Shown here piece by piece: positions 27,173 to 33,957 of a stretch of DNA of 64,000 bases. How positions within the stretch are numbered: the stretch's first letter is position 1; every line of letters begins with the position of its first letter. Both the position numbers and the translations under genes were made by a program. Where the stretch lies: the IMG/VR virus record IMGVR_UViG_3300048672_001165, positions 29,685 to 93,684 of that record. One strand, written 5' to 3'. The notes beneath the pieces were generated by a model. The model saw only the letters and a program-made list of their open reading frames with translations, ran no database searches and had not been told where the DNA came from. This DNA comes from a virus.

Positions 27173-27217
27173 CGGCATAAAAGGCAGGCCTAGACGCCTG
27201 CTCATTATGCCGTCTTT
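27173..27217. terminator. Bidirectional terminator with CGGCATAA/TTATGCCG outer arms
   Basis: Outer arms CGGCATAA (27173-27180) and TTATGCCG (27205-27212) enclose an inner GCAGGC / GCCTGC stem. A T-run follows on the plus strand and an A-run precedes it for the minus strand. It separates convergent genes. Confidence 0.85.
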
Positions 27218-27227
27218 TGTCAGGGGA

Positions 27228-28073
27228 TTAACCCATCACGTCTTCCACACTAGAAATGGTGGAATCAATCGCGCTGATGCAAGCCAGCACCAGATAGTAG
27301 ATGGTCGCAAACATCTCCAGCTCGCGTGCCACGGAGTGTGCATGCGCTGCCAGCCGGTTAGCAGCTTCTTGAGAAAACTTGCGGTCTTTATTAGTCTTGA
27401 GTTCTTCCAGAATGATTTTGACATAGTCGTTGCATTCTTGAACCAGACTGGAAATGGTATCTCGGTTAACCGAGTTGAGGTTGGTAGAAACTTCATTAAT
27501 CAGCTTGAACACCATCGGCCAGTCATTGTTGCGCTGCACGACCTTGTTATATGTCGTGACGCCTCCAAAGGTGTCTTTACCGTAGCAATGCTGCAGCTTA
27601 GCGTAGAAGTCTTTACGAACCTTTTCTTGTAGATCGGTATCGCGCTTATCCACATTGGCAGACAAACTAAACTGGTGATCGGAAACAAACTGAGCTAAGA
27701 ACTGCGTGTAGGGCTGAAGCATGTTCGGAATGAGCATCTTCAGGTGCAAGCTCAAAGGCTGCAGCACATGCAGCAGCTCCAGATAAGGTTTCACAATCCC
27801 TTCGGGGCGAAATGCCCGAATAGAGCCCATGCTGGTATAGGGCATCTTTTCTACCAGTTTCAAAAACTTCTTCTGGTCAGACTTGAGGTCTTGGATCTCC
27901 ACGCCCCCGATCATGTCATCGGCAAAACGAAAGATGCTTTGCACCTGTTCGACCATGCTCTTGAACATGCCAGATGCATTGAACTTAAAGAAGTCTTCTT
28001 GAGCCAGCGCAGAAGCGCCCAGCTGCGTGAGTCGAATGAGTTGGTCTTGTTGGTTGTCAGTCAGTACGGTCAT
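27228..28073 (-). CDS. Hypothetical helical protein
   Basis: The 281-residue product is almost entirely helical by pattern, with Leu/Gln-rich heptads and a hydrophobic C-terminal helix (about residues 255-275). The start ATG at 28073 has AAGGTGG upstream. No motif or family is recognised. It is convergent with the small operon and divergent from the RecA-like gene. Confidence 0.5.
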   Translation of the reverse strand: MTVLTDNQQDQLIRLTQLGASALAQEDFFKFNASGMFKSMVEQVQSIFRFADDMIGGVEIQDLKSDQKKFLKLVEKMPYTSMGSIRAFRPEGIVKPYLELLHVLQPLSLHLKMLIPNMLQPYTQFLAQFVSDHQFSLSANVDKRDTDLQEKVRKDFYAKLQHCYGKDTFGGVTTYNKVVQRNNDWPMVFKLINEVSTNLNSVNRDTISSLVQECNDYVKIILEELKTNKDRKFSQEAANRLAAHAHSVARELEMFATIYYLVLACISAIDSTISSVEDVMG

Positions 28074-28220
28074 GATTTCTCAGCCACCTTAAAAAGAAGA
28101 AAAAATGAAAAGAGGATCAAGAAATGGACGTATGCAAAAATAGAATGTCCACAGATTCTTTGAACAAAGCCCATGACAGCCATGTCGTGCCACTACTGTC
28201 ATTCACGGAAGACTCAAACC

Positions 28221-29651
28221 ATGCAAATCGACTTTAGCATCCTGCCTCAGACAGAAGAGGCCCCTTTGATTACCCCTATGTTCAACGTTGGTTGCTTGTT
28301 TGATATTGCAACTGGTCGTTTCATTCGTGGTATTCATGGTGAGCATATTCTCAGTGGCGGCGCAGGTGCTGTCACTGGGTTTGTGGGTATTGCTAATACG
28401 TATAAAACCACTTGTGCTGAGTATATGCAGCTCACCATTGGTGCGCGTTTCCCCTACGCCATCATGGACAAGCACTGTACAGAACTCAGTGCACAAGTCG
28501 AGCGTTCTCGCCACCTTGCAAGTCAGATCCCTGAGTACCTTGGAGAAGACCCGACCAGCTACGGTACCAGCCGCTGGAAGCTCACCAACCAAGCACAGTA
28601 CTGGGGCAATGAGTGGTTTAAAGATAAGCGCATTTGGCTTTCAGCCAAAGCAGATAACCGAATGAAGTTTTCGTTCACGTCGCCTTTCCCAGGTAAGGAC
28701 GAAAAACCCATGAAGATGATGTACCCGACCAGCTCTTTGGTAGACTCTCTGACTCGGTTTGAAACTGAATCGGTCAGTGAGATGGATGAGAAAGCTGAGC
28801 TGGGTGACTCTGCAGCCAATACGCTGTACATGAAAGCAGGTCAGGCCAAAGCTCGCATGGTGGGCGCTTTGCCTCGTCTTTCTGTCGACGCAGGTCATCT
28901 GTTTTTCCTGACGGCGCACGTGGGTAAGCTCATTGGTATGGACCCTTATGCTGGTCCGACCCGTAAGCTAACAACTTTGAAGAACGGCGACGTCATCAAG
29001 GGTGTGACTGATAACTTCCTCTTCCTGACCACTCAGTGCTGGCAAACGTATAACGCAGGCCCTTTGATTAACCAAACTACTAAAGCTCCTGAGTATCCTC
29101 GTAATACGGACGACAACGTCTCAGGTGATACTGATCTGGTGCTGCTCACACTCAATCTGCTGCGTAACAAGTCAGGTCCTTCTGGCCTCATGATGAATAT
29201 TATCGTGTCCCAAGAAGACGGCTTGCAGCCTTCTTTGAGTGAGTTCCATTACTGCAAAATCAATGACCGCTGGGGTCTTGGTGGTAACGATAAGAACTAC
29301 TACCTTGAACTGATGCCAGAAGAAAAGCTGAGCCGCACGACAGTGCGAGGTAAACTGGATAAGAACGCTGCGCTTCGCCGTGCTATGAATATCACATCTG
29401 AGATGCTTCAGATGAAAATGCTGTGGGATAATATCCCAGCAGGCTACATGTGTACGCCCTTAGAGCTGTACACTGATCTCAAAGCCAAGGGTTACGATTG
29501 GGGTAAAATCCTCAATAATACCCGAGGCTGGTGGACAGCTGAGCAAGATGATCACCCGCTCAAGTTCTTGTCTACCATGGATCTACTGGCCATGCGTGCT
29601 GGCGTTTACCAGCCGTACTGGGACCCGCAAGACAAGCTGCTCAAAGTTTAA
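28221..29651 (+). CDS. RecA/UvsX-like ATPase
   Basis: Starting at the ATG at 28221 (GGAAG site nine bases upstream) gives 476 residues. A P-loop-like GIANTYKTT lies near residue 60 after a beta-strand (GAVTGFV), a layout like RecA-family recombinases; the usual Gly before Lys is replaced by Tyr. A Walker-B-like hydrophobic strand (GHLFFLTAH) occurs near residue 230, followed by a region resembling RecA DNA-binding loops. Such a protein would pair homologous DNA or act as a packaging/repair ATPase. It has no neighbours of the same pathway except RuvC and RNase H elsewhere in the window. A different RecA-fold ATPase, such as a helicase, cannot be excluded. Confidence 0.6.
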   Translation: MQIDFSILPQTEEAPLITPMFNVGCLFDIATGRFIRGIHGEHILSGGAGAVTGFVGIANTYKTTCAEYMQLTIGARFPYAIMDKHCTELSAQVERSRHLASQIPEYLGEDPTSYGTSRWKLTNQAQYWGNEWFKDKRIWLSAKADNRMKFSFTSPFPGKDEKPMKMMYPTSSLVDSLTRFETESVSEMDEKAELGDSAANTLYMKAGQAKARMVGALPRLSVDAGHLFFLTAHVGKLIGMDPYAGPTRKLTTLKNGDVIKGVTDNFLFLTTQCWQTYNAGPLINQTTKAPEYPRNTDDNVSGDTDLVLLTLNLLRNKSGPSGLMMNIIVSQEDGLQPSLSEFHYCKINDRWGLGGNDKNYYLELMPEEKLSRTTVRGKLDKNAALRRAMNITSEMLQMKMLWDNIPAGYMCTPLELYTDLKAKGYDWGKILNNTRGWWTAEQDDHPLKFLSTMDLLAMRAGVYQPYWDPQDKLLKV

Positions 29652-29667
29652 AGACATTTCCATTATG

Positions 29668-29705
29668 AGGTCAACTGCTGGTGAGGACAGCTGACCTTTT
29701 CCTTT
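29668..29705 (+). terminator. Terminator after the RecA-like gene
   Basis: The stem AGGTCA-A-CTG / CAG-C-TGACCT is followed by TTTTCCTTTTT. Confidence 0.75.
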
Positions 29706-29739
29706 TTCCTCCTCCCAATTCACACACCAAGGTATCCAC

Positions 29740-30342
29740 ATGCGTTTTCTCAAAGTCCTCATGGCAGCCATGCTGCTGATCGTCGGTGTCGTCTTCGGCG
29801 CACATGCCCAAGCAGCACCCTTCGGCCTGATGGCCAACCCGACCTTCCTGCCCAACAACCCGCTGGTCACCGTCAAGGCCGGCTACCTGCAGCCGATCCC
29901 GAGCTGGCAAGGCAGCGGCAAGGCCAACGTCGGCCTCTACCCGGTGATCGACGGCCTCTACATCGGCCAAGCGGCCGGCACCATCTCCGGCTCGGCCAGC
30001 ATGCTGCCCTATGCTGCCAACCCGAGTGTGACCCAAGTCGTGGCCGTGCCGACCAGCTGCCCTCAGCAACGTGTCGATGTGACCTTCGCCTTCATCGGCG
30101 GCCCGGTCTGGAGCCTGGCGCAAGACGCTTTCAAGATCACGGTGAGCAACAGCGTGCAGCGTTACAGCTGGATCACGGCGCCGGCCAAGACGGCAGGCCC
30201 TGACCAAGTCTACAACTACCTGCTCAACCTGCCGGTGGGCAAGACCTACATGGTCAGCCTGGGCAGCGCCATGAGCTACAAGGCCAACACGCCTGCTCCG
30301 GCTGGTATCCAGGTGAAGTACTTCCAGATCACATGCATCTGA
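29740..30342 (+). CDS. Secreted/exported protein with signal peptide, GC-rich codons
   Basis: The 200-residue product starts with a classic signal peptide: MRFLK, a hydrophobic core to about residue 18 and a likely cleavage after AHA or AQA (about residues 22-25). The mature part is beta-rich (Gly, Ser, Thr, Val) with two Cys. Third codon positions are strongly G/C, unlike the flanking genes. Export of a phage-encoded protein to the periplasm or outside suggests host surface change or an anti-superinfection role, but this is speculation. No family is recognised. A terminator follows. Confidence 0.6.
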   Translation: MRFLKVLMAAMLLIVGVVFGAHAQAAPFGLMANPTFLPNNPLVTVKAGYLQPIPSWQGSGKANVGLYPVIDGLYIGQAAGTISGSASMLPYAANPSVTQVVAVPTSCPQQRVDVTFAFIGGPVWSLAQDAFKITVSNSVQRYSWITAPAKTAGPDQVYNYLLNLPVGKTYMVSLGSAMSYKANTPAPAGIQVKYFQITCI

Positions 30343-30365
30343 CTCGTCTACTCTAGGTAAGAGAC

Positions 30366-30402
30366 ATGCTGGTGCTTAAATATAGAAAGCACCAGCATTT
30401 TA
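30366..30402 (+). terminator. Intrinsic terminator after the exported protein gene
   Basis: A 12-bp stem ATGCTGGTGCTT (30366-30377) / AAGCACCAGCAT (30387-30398) is followed by TTTTATAG. Confidence 0.85.
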
Positions 30403-30468
30403 TAGTTTAGCATTATCACACCCCTTCCAACCGTTTTCAACGTGCTTCTTTAAGAGGTTAAATCCATC

Positions 30469-30828
30469 ATGCTCTCGCAACAAGAACTTTTTCGTGCTCG
30501 TCTGCCGGGCGAAATCGATATCGTGGATGAGGTCACTCGCATGTTTCGTGACCGAGGCCACACGCATCCCGACTTCTGGGTCGACCCGCTGAGCCACAGC
30601 ATCCGCGCCAACGTGCGTACGCTCAACTGGCGCCTGCAGATGAAAGCCATCTGCGACTTCTTTGTGCTCAAGATCGGCACCCATGGCCTGGTCAACGGCG
30701 AAGACACTCGCACCGTGCGTGCGTTCGGCCTGATCACGTCTGAAGAGTCTGAAGTCGGTCAAGTCCTGGCTGGCTGGGACAAGTCGCTCGTGATGTACAT
30801 GGTCGACCGCAACGTGAGCGTGTACTAA
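30469..30828 (+). CDS. Hypothetical protein, GC-rich codons
   Basis: A 119-residue protein with AAGAGG upstream. Codons are strongly G/C-ending, in contrast to the next gene. The sequence is alpha/beta with several Arg and Trp residues and no named motif. It stands as its own unit between two terminators. The codon usage is like that of the exported protein just upstream, suggesting a shared origin or selection for high expression. Confidence 0.55.
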   Translation: MLSQQELFRARLPGEIDIVDEVTRMFRDRGHTHPDFWVDPLSHSIRANVRTLNWRLQMKAICDFFVLKIGTHGLVNGEDTRTVRAFGLITSEESEVGQVLAGWDKSLVMYMVDRNVSVY

Positions 30829-30852
30829 TACACGCTTGCTGGCGCAGCAAGA

Positions 30853-30899
30853 ACTACCTAGTGCTTTTCTGAGTAAAAGCCTAGGTAGTCATCTTTTTT
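30853..30899 (+). terminator. Intrinsic terminator
   Basis: The stem ACTACCTAG-TGCTTTT / AAAAGC-CTAGGTAGT is followed by CATCTTTTTTC and the TTTTATGCCG element at 30901-30910. Confidence 0.85.
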
Positions 30900-30962
30900 C
30901 TTTTATGCCGTCTATGGTTTGAGACTGATTTTTTCTATTCACATTTTAAGGATAAAACGACC

Positions 30963-31646
30963 ATGGCCAAACTAGGCAACCGAAAAGCAGCTGAAGCTAT
31001 CATCATGAAGTGGATTCCTCAGATCATCCCGAATGGGGTGAACGAGACAATCTACAAAGAAAAGCTAGCTGCTTTAACCGATGAAGAGTTTCACAACCTC
31101 ATGCTCACACTCAAAGCAGGAGGCACTCTTCCCATCTATACACCTAACTACAACGATACTCGAATCAATACCAAGCACCTGTTCAGGTTAGCCAAGACCA
31201 TGGGTGTGCAGCTCTTTCACCGCATCCAAGTGCCTGAGTCTGAAACGAATCGCCCTTACCTGACACCTCGTAAATACTTGGTGGTGAGGCTGCCTTACCG
31301 ACGAGCGGCTCAGCTGCTTGTCAAAAAGATCAGCATCCCTGCAGACAACAACTCTGTTGACTTCTATACAGGTCAAGTCACCGGCTCCAGTAAAGGCGCT
31401 TCCATTTCTCTGCCTGAGCTGCGCATGCTCTCAGCCATGAATCTGTCCCACTCTGTTGTGGAACTAGAGAAATACAGAGGCGGTGATGAGGGTGGTTTCA
31501 GAGCGATGAACTACACGCTCCACCAGCAGGGTCGAGTCTCCATGAAAGAAATCAGTCAATTTGCCTCTGGTGTGCGTTCCACCTGGACACTGAAGCAATT
31601 CCTCAACGCGGCCCACCTGAAGAACACCTTAACCGATAAAGCATGA
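30963..31646 (+). CDS. Candidate RNA polymerase beta C-terminal (clamp) piece
   Basis: The 227-residue protein has a central segment SKGASISLPELRMLSAMNL...EKYRGGDEGGFRAMN (about residues 135-180). I can align this by eye with the beta C-terminal region that in bacteria reads QRFGEMEVWALEAYG...VKSDDVNGRTKMY. The large beta-like gene in this window ends just before that region, so this detached gene could supply it. It is preceded by an AAGGAT site and overlaps the next gene by ATGA, so the two are coupled. The call depends on a distant alignment made by eye; a DNA-binding or structural protein is the alternative. Confidence 0.5.
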   Translation: MAKLGNRKAAEAIIMKWIPQIIPNGVNETIYKEKLAALTDEEFHNLMLTLKAGGTLPIYTPNYNDTRINTKHLFRLAKTMGVQLFHRIQVPESETNRPYLTPRKYLVVRLPYRRAAQLLVKKISIPADNNSVDFYTGQVTGSSKGASISLPELRMLSAMNLSHSVVELEKYRGGDEGGFRAMNYTLHQQGRVSMKEISQFASGVRSTWTLKQFLNAAHLKNTLTDKA

Positions 31647-32374
31647 ACAACCCCTCTCAACTCTACATTGATATCCAAGCCCTACTCGATACCCGTCTGG
31701 GGTGTCTCATGGGGCTACACGAAGAGTTTGCTCTTTTCGTCACCAAACGAAAAGACTACTACACCAGAGAAATCGACTGCTTTACTCACCCTGAGATGGG
31801 CGAGCTAAGTCGAGAACTCTTTGAAGAAACTCTTTCTAAACAAGGCCCTTCTGTTCTTGACCACAGTCCTATGACCTGTATGGTCGAATGGGTGAGGAAA
31901 TGGCTAGAATACTTTGTCGTACAAGAAGTTAACTCCCCTATTAAAGGTGGGGTCAATATCACGATCAATACCTTTCCTTTTGAGCTAGACTCAGAAGAAC
32001 GAATTGAACTAATAGAAACTTTAAAAGTTTATTGGGGCCCTATTTTCCCCATGTCGGTTATTTGTGTTGACCCACAGAAAATAAGCTTGATTAATGACAG
32101 CCACAGTACCTACATCTTTTACTATGCTCTGGACTGGCTCAAAGCTAACGAACAAGTCATCAACGGCGCTAGTGCGTTTAATAAAACGGTGTATCTACCT
32201 AAGATCAACTTAGTCAGAGCACTGACTAAAGAAGAACGTACACAACTCCAACAAGAAGGTATTGATCCTTTTGATTTGATCAGTGAAGCGTTTAAGATGA
32301 AGTTGAAAGTAGAGTTCTTACCGATACAGCTCTACTGCATCGACGCTCCTGAAAACCCTTCTTGTACGAAGTGA
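31643..32374 (+). CDS. Hypothetical protein coupled to the beta C-terminal candidate
   Basis: This 243-residue protein starts with ATG overlapping the upstream stop (ATGA), so it is translationally coupled. It is mixed alpha/beta with a Cys/Trp-containing N-terminal half and a charged C-terminus. I recognise no family. If the upstream gene is a polymerase piece, this could be another polymerase subunit or associated factor, by context only. Confidence 0.5.
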   Translation: MNNPSQLYIDIQALLDTRLGCLMGLHEEFALFVTKRKDYYTREIDCFTHPEMGELSRELFEETLSKQGPSVLDHSPMTCMVEWVRKWLEYFVVQEVNSPIKGGVNITINTFPFELDSEERIELIETLKVYWGPIFPMSVICVDPQKISLINDSHSTYIFYYALDWLKANEQVINGASAFNKTVYLPKINLVRALTKEERTQLQQEGIDPFDLISEAFKMKLKVEFLPIQLYCIDAPENPSCTK

Positions 32375-32379
32375 AGTGA

Positions 32380-32421
32380 GCAGCATAAAAGGCAGGCCTA
32401 AGAGCCTGCCCCATATGCCGC
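32380..32421. terminator. Terminator with CAGCATAAAA/TATGCCG outer arms
   Basis: An inner 7-bp stem GGCAGGC (32391-32397) / GCCTGCC (32404-32410) lies within outer GCAGCATA / TATGCCGC arms (one mismatch). Confidence 0.8.
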
Positions 32422-32438
32422 ACTGCAATTTTTTCTAA

Positions 32439-32472
32439 TCACATATCACTAAGATGAAGTAGGGAATGTATC
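32439..32472 (+). promoter_or_regulatory. Promoter-like motif before the first hairpin gene
   Basis: AATCACATATCACTAAGATG followed by AAGTAGGGAATGTA. The first part matches the sequence before the gene at 63540 (AATCACATATAAC), and CATATCAC...TGAAGTAGG matches the sequence before 35826. It is followed by TTAGGAG and the ATG at 32495. Confidence 0.4.
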
Positions 32473-32494
32473 TCTACAACTTAGGAGTATTACC

Positions 32495-32764
32495 ATGTCT
32501 GTCCGTCAAACCCTGAGCGTCTCGACTTCGGTCGAGACGTTTTTGTTTAACTTCAGCTCGACTTCGGTCGAGCTGGTTCTGAACCAGCGCGTGGCTGGCC
32601 GCGTTCGCGCGGCCACAGTCCGCGCTTTGTTCGCGGCCGCAGTGGCCGCCTTCTCGGCCGGCGCTGGCGCCGCCGAGGTGGATGACTATTGCGACAACGC
32701 GGTCGTCGCCGGGCTGAACTGGCAAGCGGCGATCGATGACATATTCACTGCAGCGATGCAGTGA
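32495..32764 (+). CDS. Hairpin-packed GC-rich small protein gene 1
   Basis: An 89-residue protein with a good TTAGGAG site. The first 30 residues include a repeated STSVE motif; residues 31-55 are Ala/Arg/Val-rich (RVRAATVRALFAAAVAAF) and may be an amphipathic or membrane-inserting helix. The tail is acidic. The DNA is unusual: at least six perfect inverted repeats with short loops lie end to end from 32518 to 32672. It belongs to a group of similarly structured genes (32860, 33220, 63540). No family is recognised, and the protein may be secondary to the RNA or DNA structure. Confidence 0.55.
   Translation: MSVRQTLSVSTSVETFLFNFSSTSVELVLNQRVAGRVRAATVRALFAAAVAAFSAGAGAAEVDDYCDNAVVAGLNWQAAIDDIFTAAMQ
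32518..32672. repeat. Tandem array of perfect stem-loops inside gene 1
   Basis: Stems read directly: CGTCTCGAC-TTCG-GTCGAGACG (32518-32539, followed by TTTTT), CAGCTCGAC-TTCG-GTCGAGCTG (32554-32575), GCTGGTTC / GAACCAGC (32572-32588), TGGCCGCG-TTCG-CGCGGCCA (32596-32615), CCGCG / CGCGG (32620-32636), GCGGCC / GGCCGC (32633-32649) and CGGCG-CTGG-CGCCG (32659-32672). Three loops are TTCG; in the first two the loop is closed by C-G, the very stable cUUCGg RNA form. A 16-base core CTCGACTTCGGTCGAG is repeated 36 bases apart. Confidence 0.9.
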
Positions 32765-32780
32765 AGTTTCCCAGTAGTGA

Positions 32781-32810
32781 GAAAGAGGGTCAGTAGGCTC
32801 TCTTTCTTTT
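32781..32810 (+). terminator. Probable terminator after hairpin gene 1
   Basis: The stem GAAAGAG (32781-32787) / CTCTTTC (32800-32806) has a 12-base loop and is followed by TTTT. Confidence 0.6.
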
Positions 32811-32859
32811 GCCTGTGCTTACCAGGCTTTGTAGTAAGCAAATCAATTAGGAGTGAATT

Positions 32860-33207
32860 ATGTCTTTCTACGCTGATGTTCTTGCCGGGCGAGTTCAAAT
32901 GCCCCACCCGCAGTCATGGGACAGCGTGTTTGGGGGCTTTGACCAGATTGAGGGGGCGACTCAGGCCGCCTCGCTGGCGAAGATCCCCAGCTGCCGCTGG
33001 GGTATTCTGGCGTTCGACGACCAGAATACCAACCCGGTCGCCATCCCCATTTTCCCCCGGCTTGGGGGAAATGGCCTGGAAGAGGCGGTTCAGGCCGCCG
33101 CTGCGGTGGCCGGCATCTTGTACTCGACCACCCACGTGGTCGACGTGCGGCTGCGCGTGGCGGCTGTCCTGCCTGGCCTGCAAAGTCACGCCAGCTTCAC
33201 CTTCTGA
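32860..33207 (+). CDS. Hairpin-packed GC-rich gene 2
   Basis: A 115-residue protein, MSFYADVLAGRVQMPHPQSW, with a good TTAGGAG site. It is Ala/Gly/Val-rich with no membrane helix or signal peptide; several short strands and a small Ala-rich helix (about residues 74-86) can be guessed. No family is recognised. The coding DNA from 32985 on contains consecutive perfect stem-loops, the last ones crossing the stop codon and the start of the next gene. It is cotranscribed with the next gene, 12 bases away. Confidence 0.55.
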   Translation: MSFYADVLAGRVQMPHPQSWDSVFGGFDQIEGATQAASLAKIPSCRWGILAFDDQNTNPVAIPIFPRLGGNGLEEAVQAAAAVAGILYSTTHVVDVRLRVAAVLPGLQSHASFTF

Positions 33208-33228
33208 AGGGGGGTTATCATGACCCCC
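32985..33228. repeat. Stem-loop array in gene 2 and across the gene 2/gene 3 junction
   Basis: Stems read directly: CCCCAGC-TGCC-GCTGGGG (32985-33002), GGTATTCTGG / CCAGAATACC (33001-33030), TTTCCCCC / GGGGGAAA (33051-33071), GGCGG / CCGCC (33084-33099), TCGACCAC-CCAC-GTGGTCGA (33124-33143), CCTTC / GAAGG over the stop codon (33200-33210) and GGGGGT / ACCCCC (33210-33228). The last has the start codon of gene 3 in its loop and the G-rich ribosome site in its stem. Confidence 0.9.
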
Positions 33229-33903
33229 TTCAACGAGCCGCGCGTTTACGCGGCGGGGTTGTCTACGGACGACCCCACGCAGGCCTTCGCTTATGGCGAA
33301 GGCCTCTTCGTCCGGCAGCGCAACAAGGTGGCGTTCACTACGTCCGGCAATTTCATTGCCGAGCTGGCGCAGGGGCTCTGGTACCAGATCAATGGTACCC
33401 GGGTGAAAAAGCCCGCCACGGCGGTGATTAAGCCGGACATCGCAGTCCGGGCGTTTTCGCATGACCGCTACATGGCGGTGATGTCAGAAATCGCCACGGA
33501 CTGCGAAGCGGTCCAGGGGTTGCTGGAAGGACAGCCCCTGGTCCAGAACTTAGACCTAGTGCCGCGAATGGCACCGCATACGCCAGCTGCCCCGGGAGAA
33601 ATCCCGGAATTTAAGCTGGTGGCATCGCCGAACAGCGGCAGCTCCTTCACGTCGGATGTAAAGTTCGACGTGAAGTTTGGCAATCTGTCTTTCCGAGACG
33701 AGACGGGCAACCGCATCGTCGTGAACGACCTGCTTCCGTATGCGCAGGAGGCATTTCGATTTGACGTGACTATCATGAAGTTTCAGCAGCTGGCCGCCCT
33801 GGTGCGGCTGGCGCTGACCTTTAATGAAAGTCAGACGTCTTGGAAAATCCAATGGGTCTTCGTGCCGCAAACCGGGCTGTATTACAGCCTTGAGGCGGCA
33901 TAA
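33220..33903 (+). CDS. Hairpin-packed GC-rich gene 3, carries a repeat module
   Basis: A 227-residue protein. Residues 4-59 form a module with FNEPRVYAAGLSTDDPTQA, VRQR, SGNFIAELA and WYQI motifs. The same module appears twice in the GC-rich protein at 35826-37556 (about residues 117-172 and 193-250), so the genes are related in part. The remainder is beta-rich then helical. The ribosome site and ATG sit in a hairpin, which may limit translation. Hairpins cover most of the first 450 bases; the last 200 bases have few. It ends GGCGGCATAA. The function is unknown; the module may be a small beta-domain for binding. Confidence 0.6.
   Translation: MTPFNEPRVYAAGLSTDDPTQAFAYGEGLFVRQRNKVAFTTSGNFIAELAQGLWYQINGTRVKKPATAVIKPDIAVRAFSHDRYMAVMSEIATDCEAVQGLLEGQPLVQNLDLVPRMAPHTPAAPGEIPEFKLVASPNSGSSFTSDVKFDVKFGNLSFRDETGNRIVVNDLLPYAQEAFRFDVTIMKFQQLAALVRLALTFNESQTSWKIQWVFVPQTGLYYSLEAA
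33237..33808. repeat. Stem-loop array inside gene 3
   Basis: Stems read directly: GCCGCG / CGCGGC (33237-33254), AGGCCTTCGC-TTATG-GCGAAGGCCT (33281-33305), CGGCAAT-TTC-ATTGCCG (33345-33361), GGTACC / GGTACC (33380-33399), CCGGAC / GTCCGG (33433-33450), ACCGC / GCGGT (33464-33479), CCAGGGG / CCCCTGG (33513-33541), CCGGGA-GAAA-TCCCGG (33592-33607, a GNRA-type loop), ACGTCG / CGACGT (33649-33671) and a last GCCGC / GCGGC (33793-33808). Confidence 0.9.
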
Positions 33904-33908
33904 AGCCC

Positions 33909-33956
33909 AGAGGCGTACAAAGGATTAAACCCCCTTTGTACGCCTCTTTATTTTTT
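33909..33956. terminator. Bidirectional terminator between convergent genes
   Basis: A 14-bp stem GAGGCGTACAAAGG (33910-33923) / CCTTTGTACGCCTC (33933-33946) is followed by TTTATTTTTT on the plus strand. Confidence 0.85.
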
Positions 33957-33957
33957 C

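Noticed and set aside
29671-30207. Minus-strand frame opposite the exported protein gene
   Set aside because: It covers the terminator and the signal-peptide gene and has no ribosome site; a shadow of GC-rich codons.
32518-32615. tRNA or structured non-coding RNA gene
   Set aside because: No cloverleaf, T-loop or CCA-like end can be built; the stems are simple independent hairpins in a continuous frame.
32785-33462. Long minus-strand reading frame opposite hairpin genes 2 and 3
   Set aside because: It is a by-product of GC-rich codons on the plus strand; it lacks a ribosome site and crosses the junction between two well-started plus-strand genes.
32518-33671. CRISPR array
   Set aside because: The inverted repeats differ from one another in sequence and length and there are no regular direct repeats with spacers; they lie in open reading frames.
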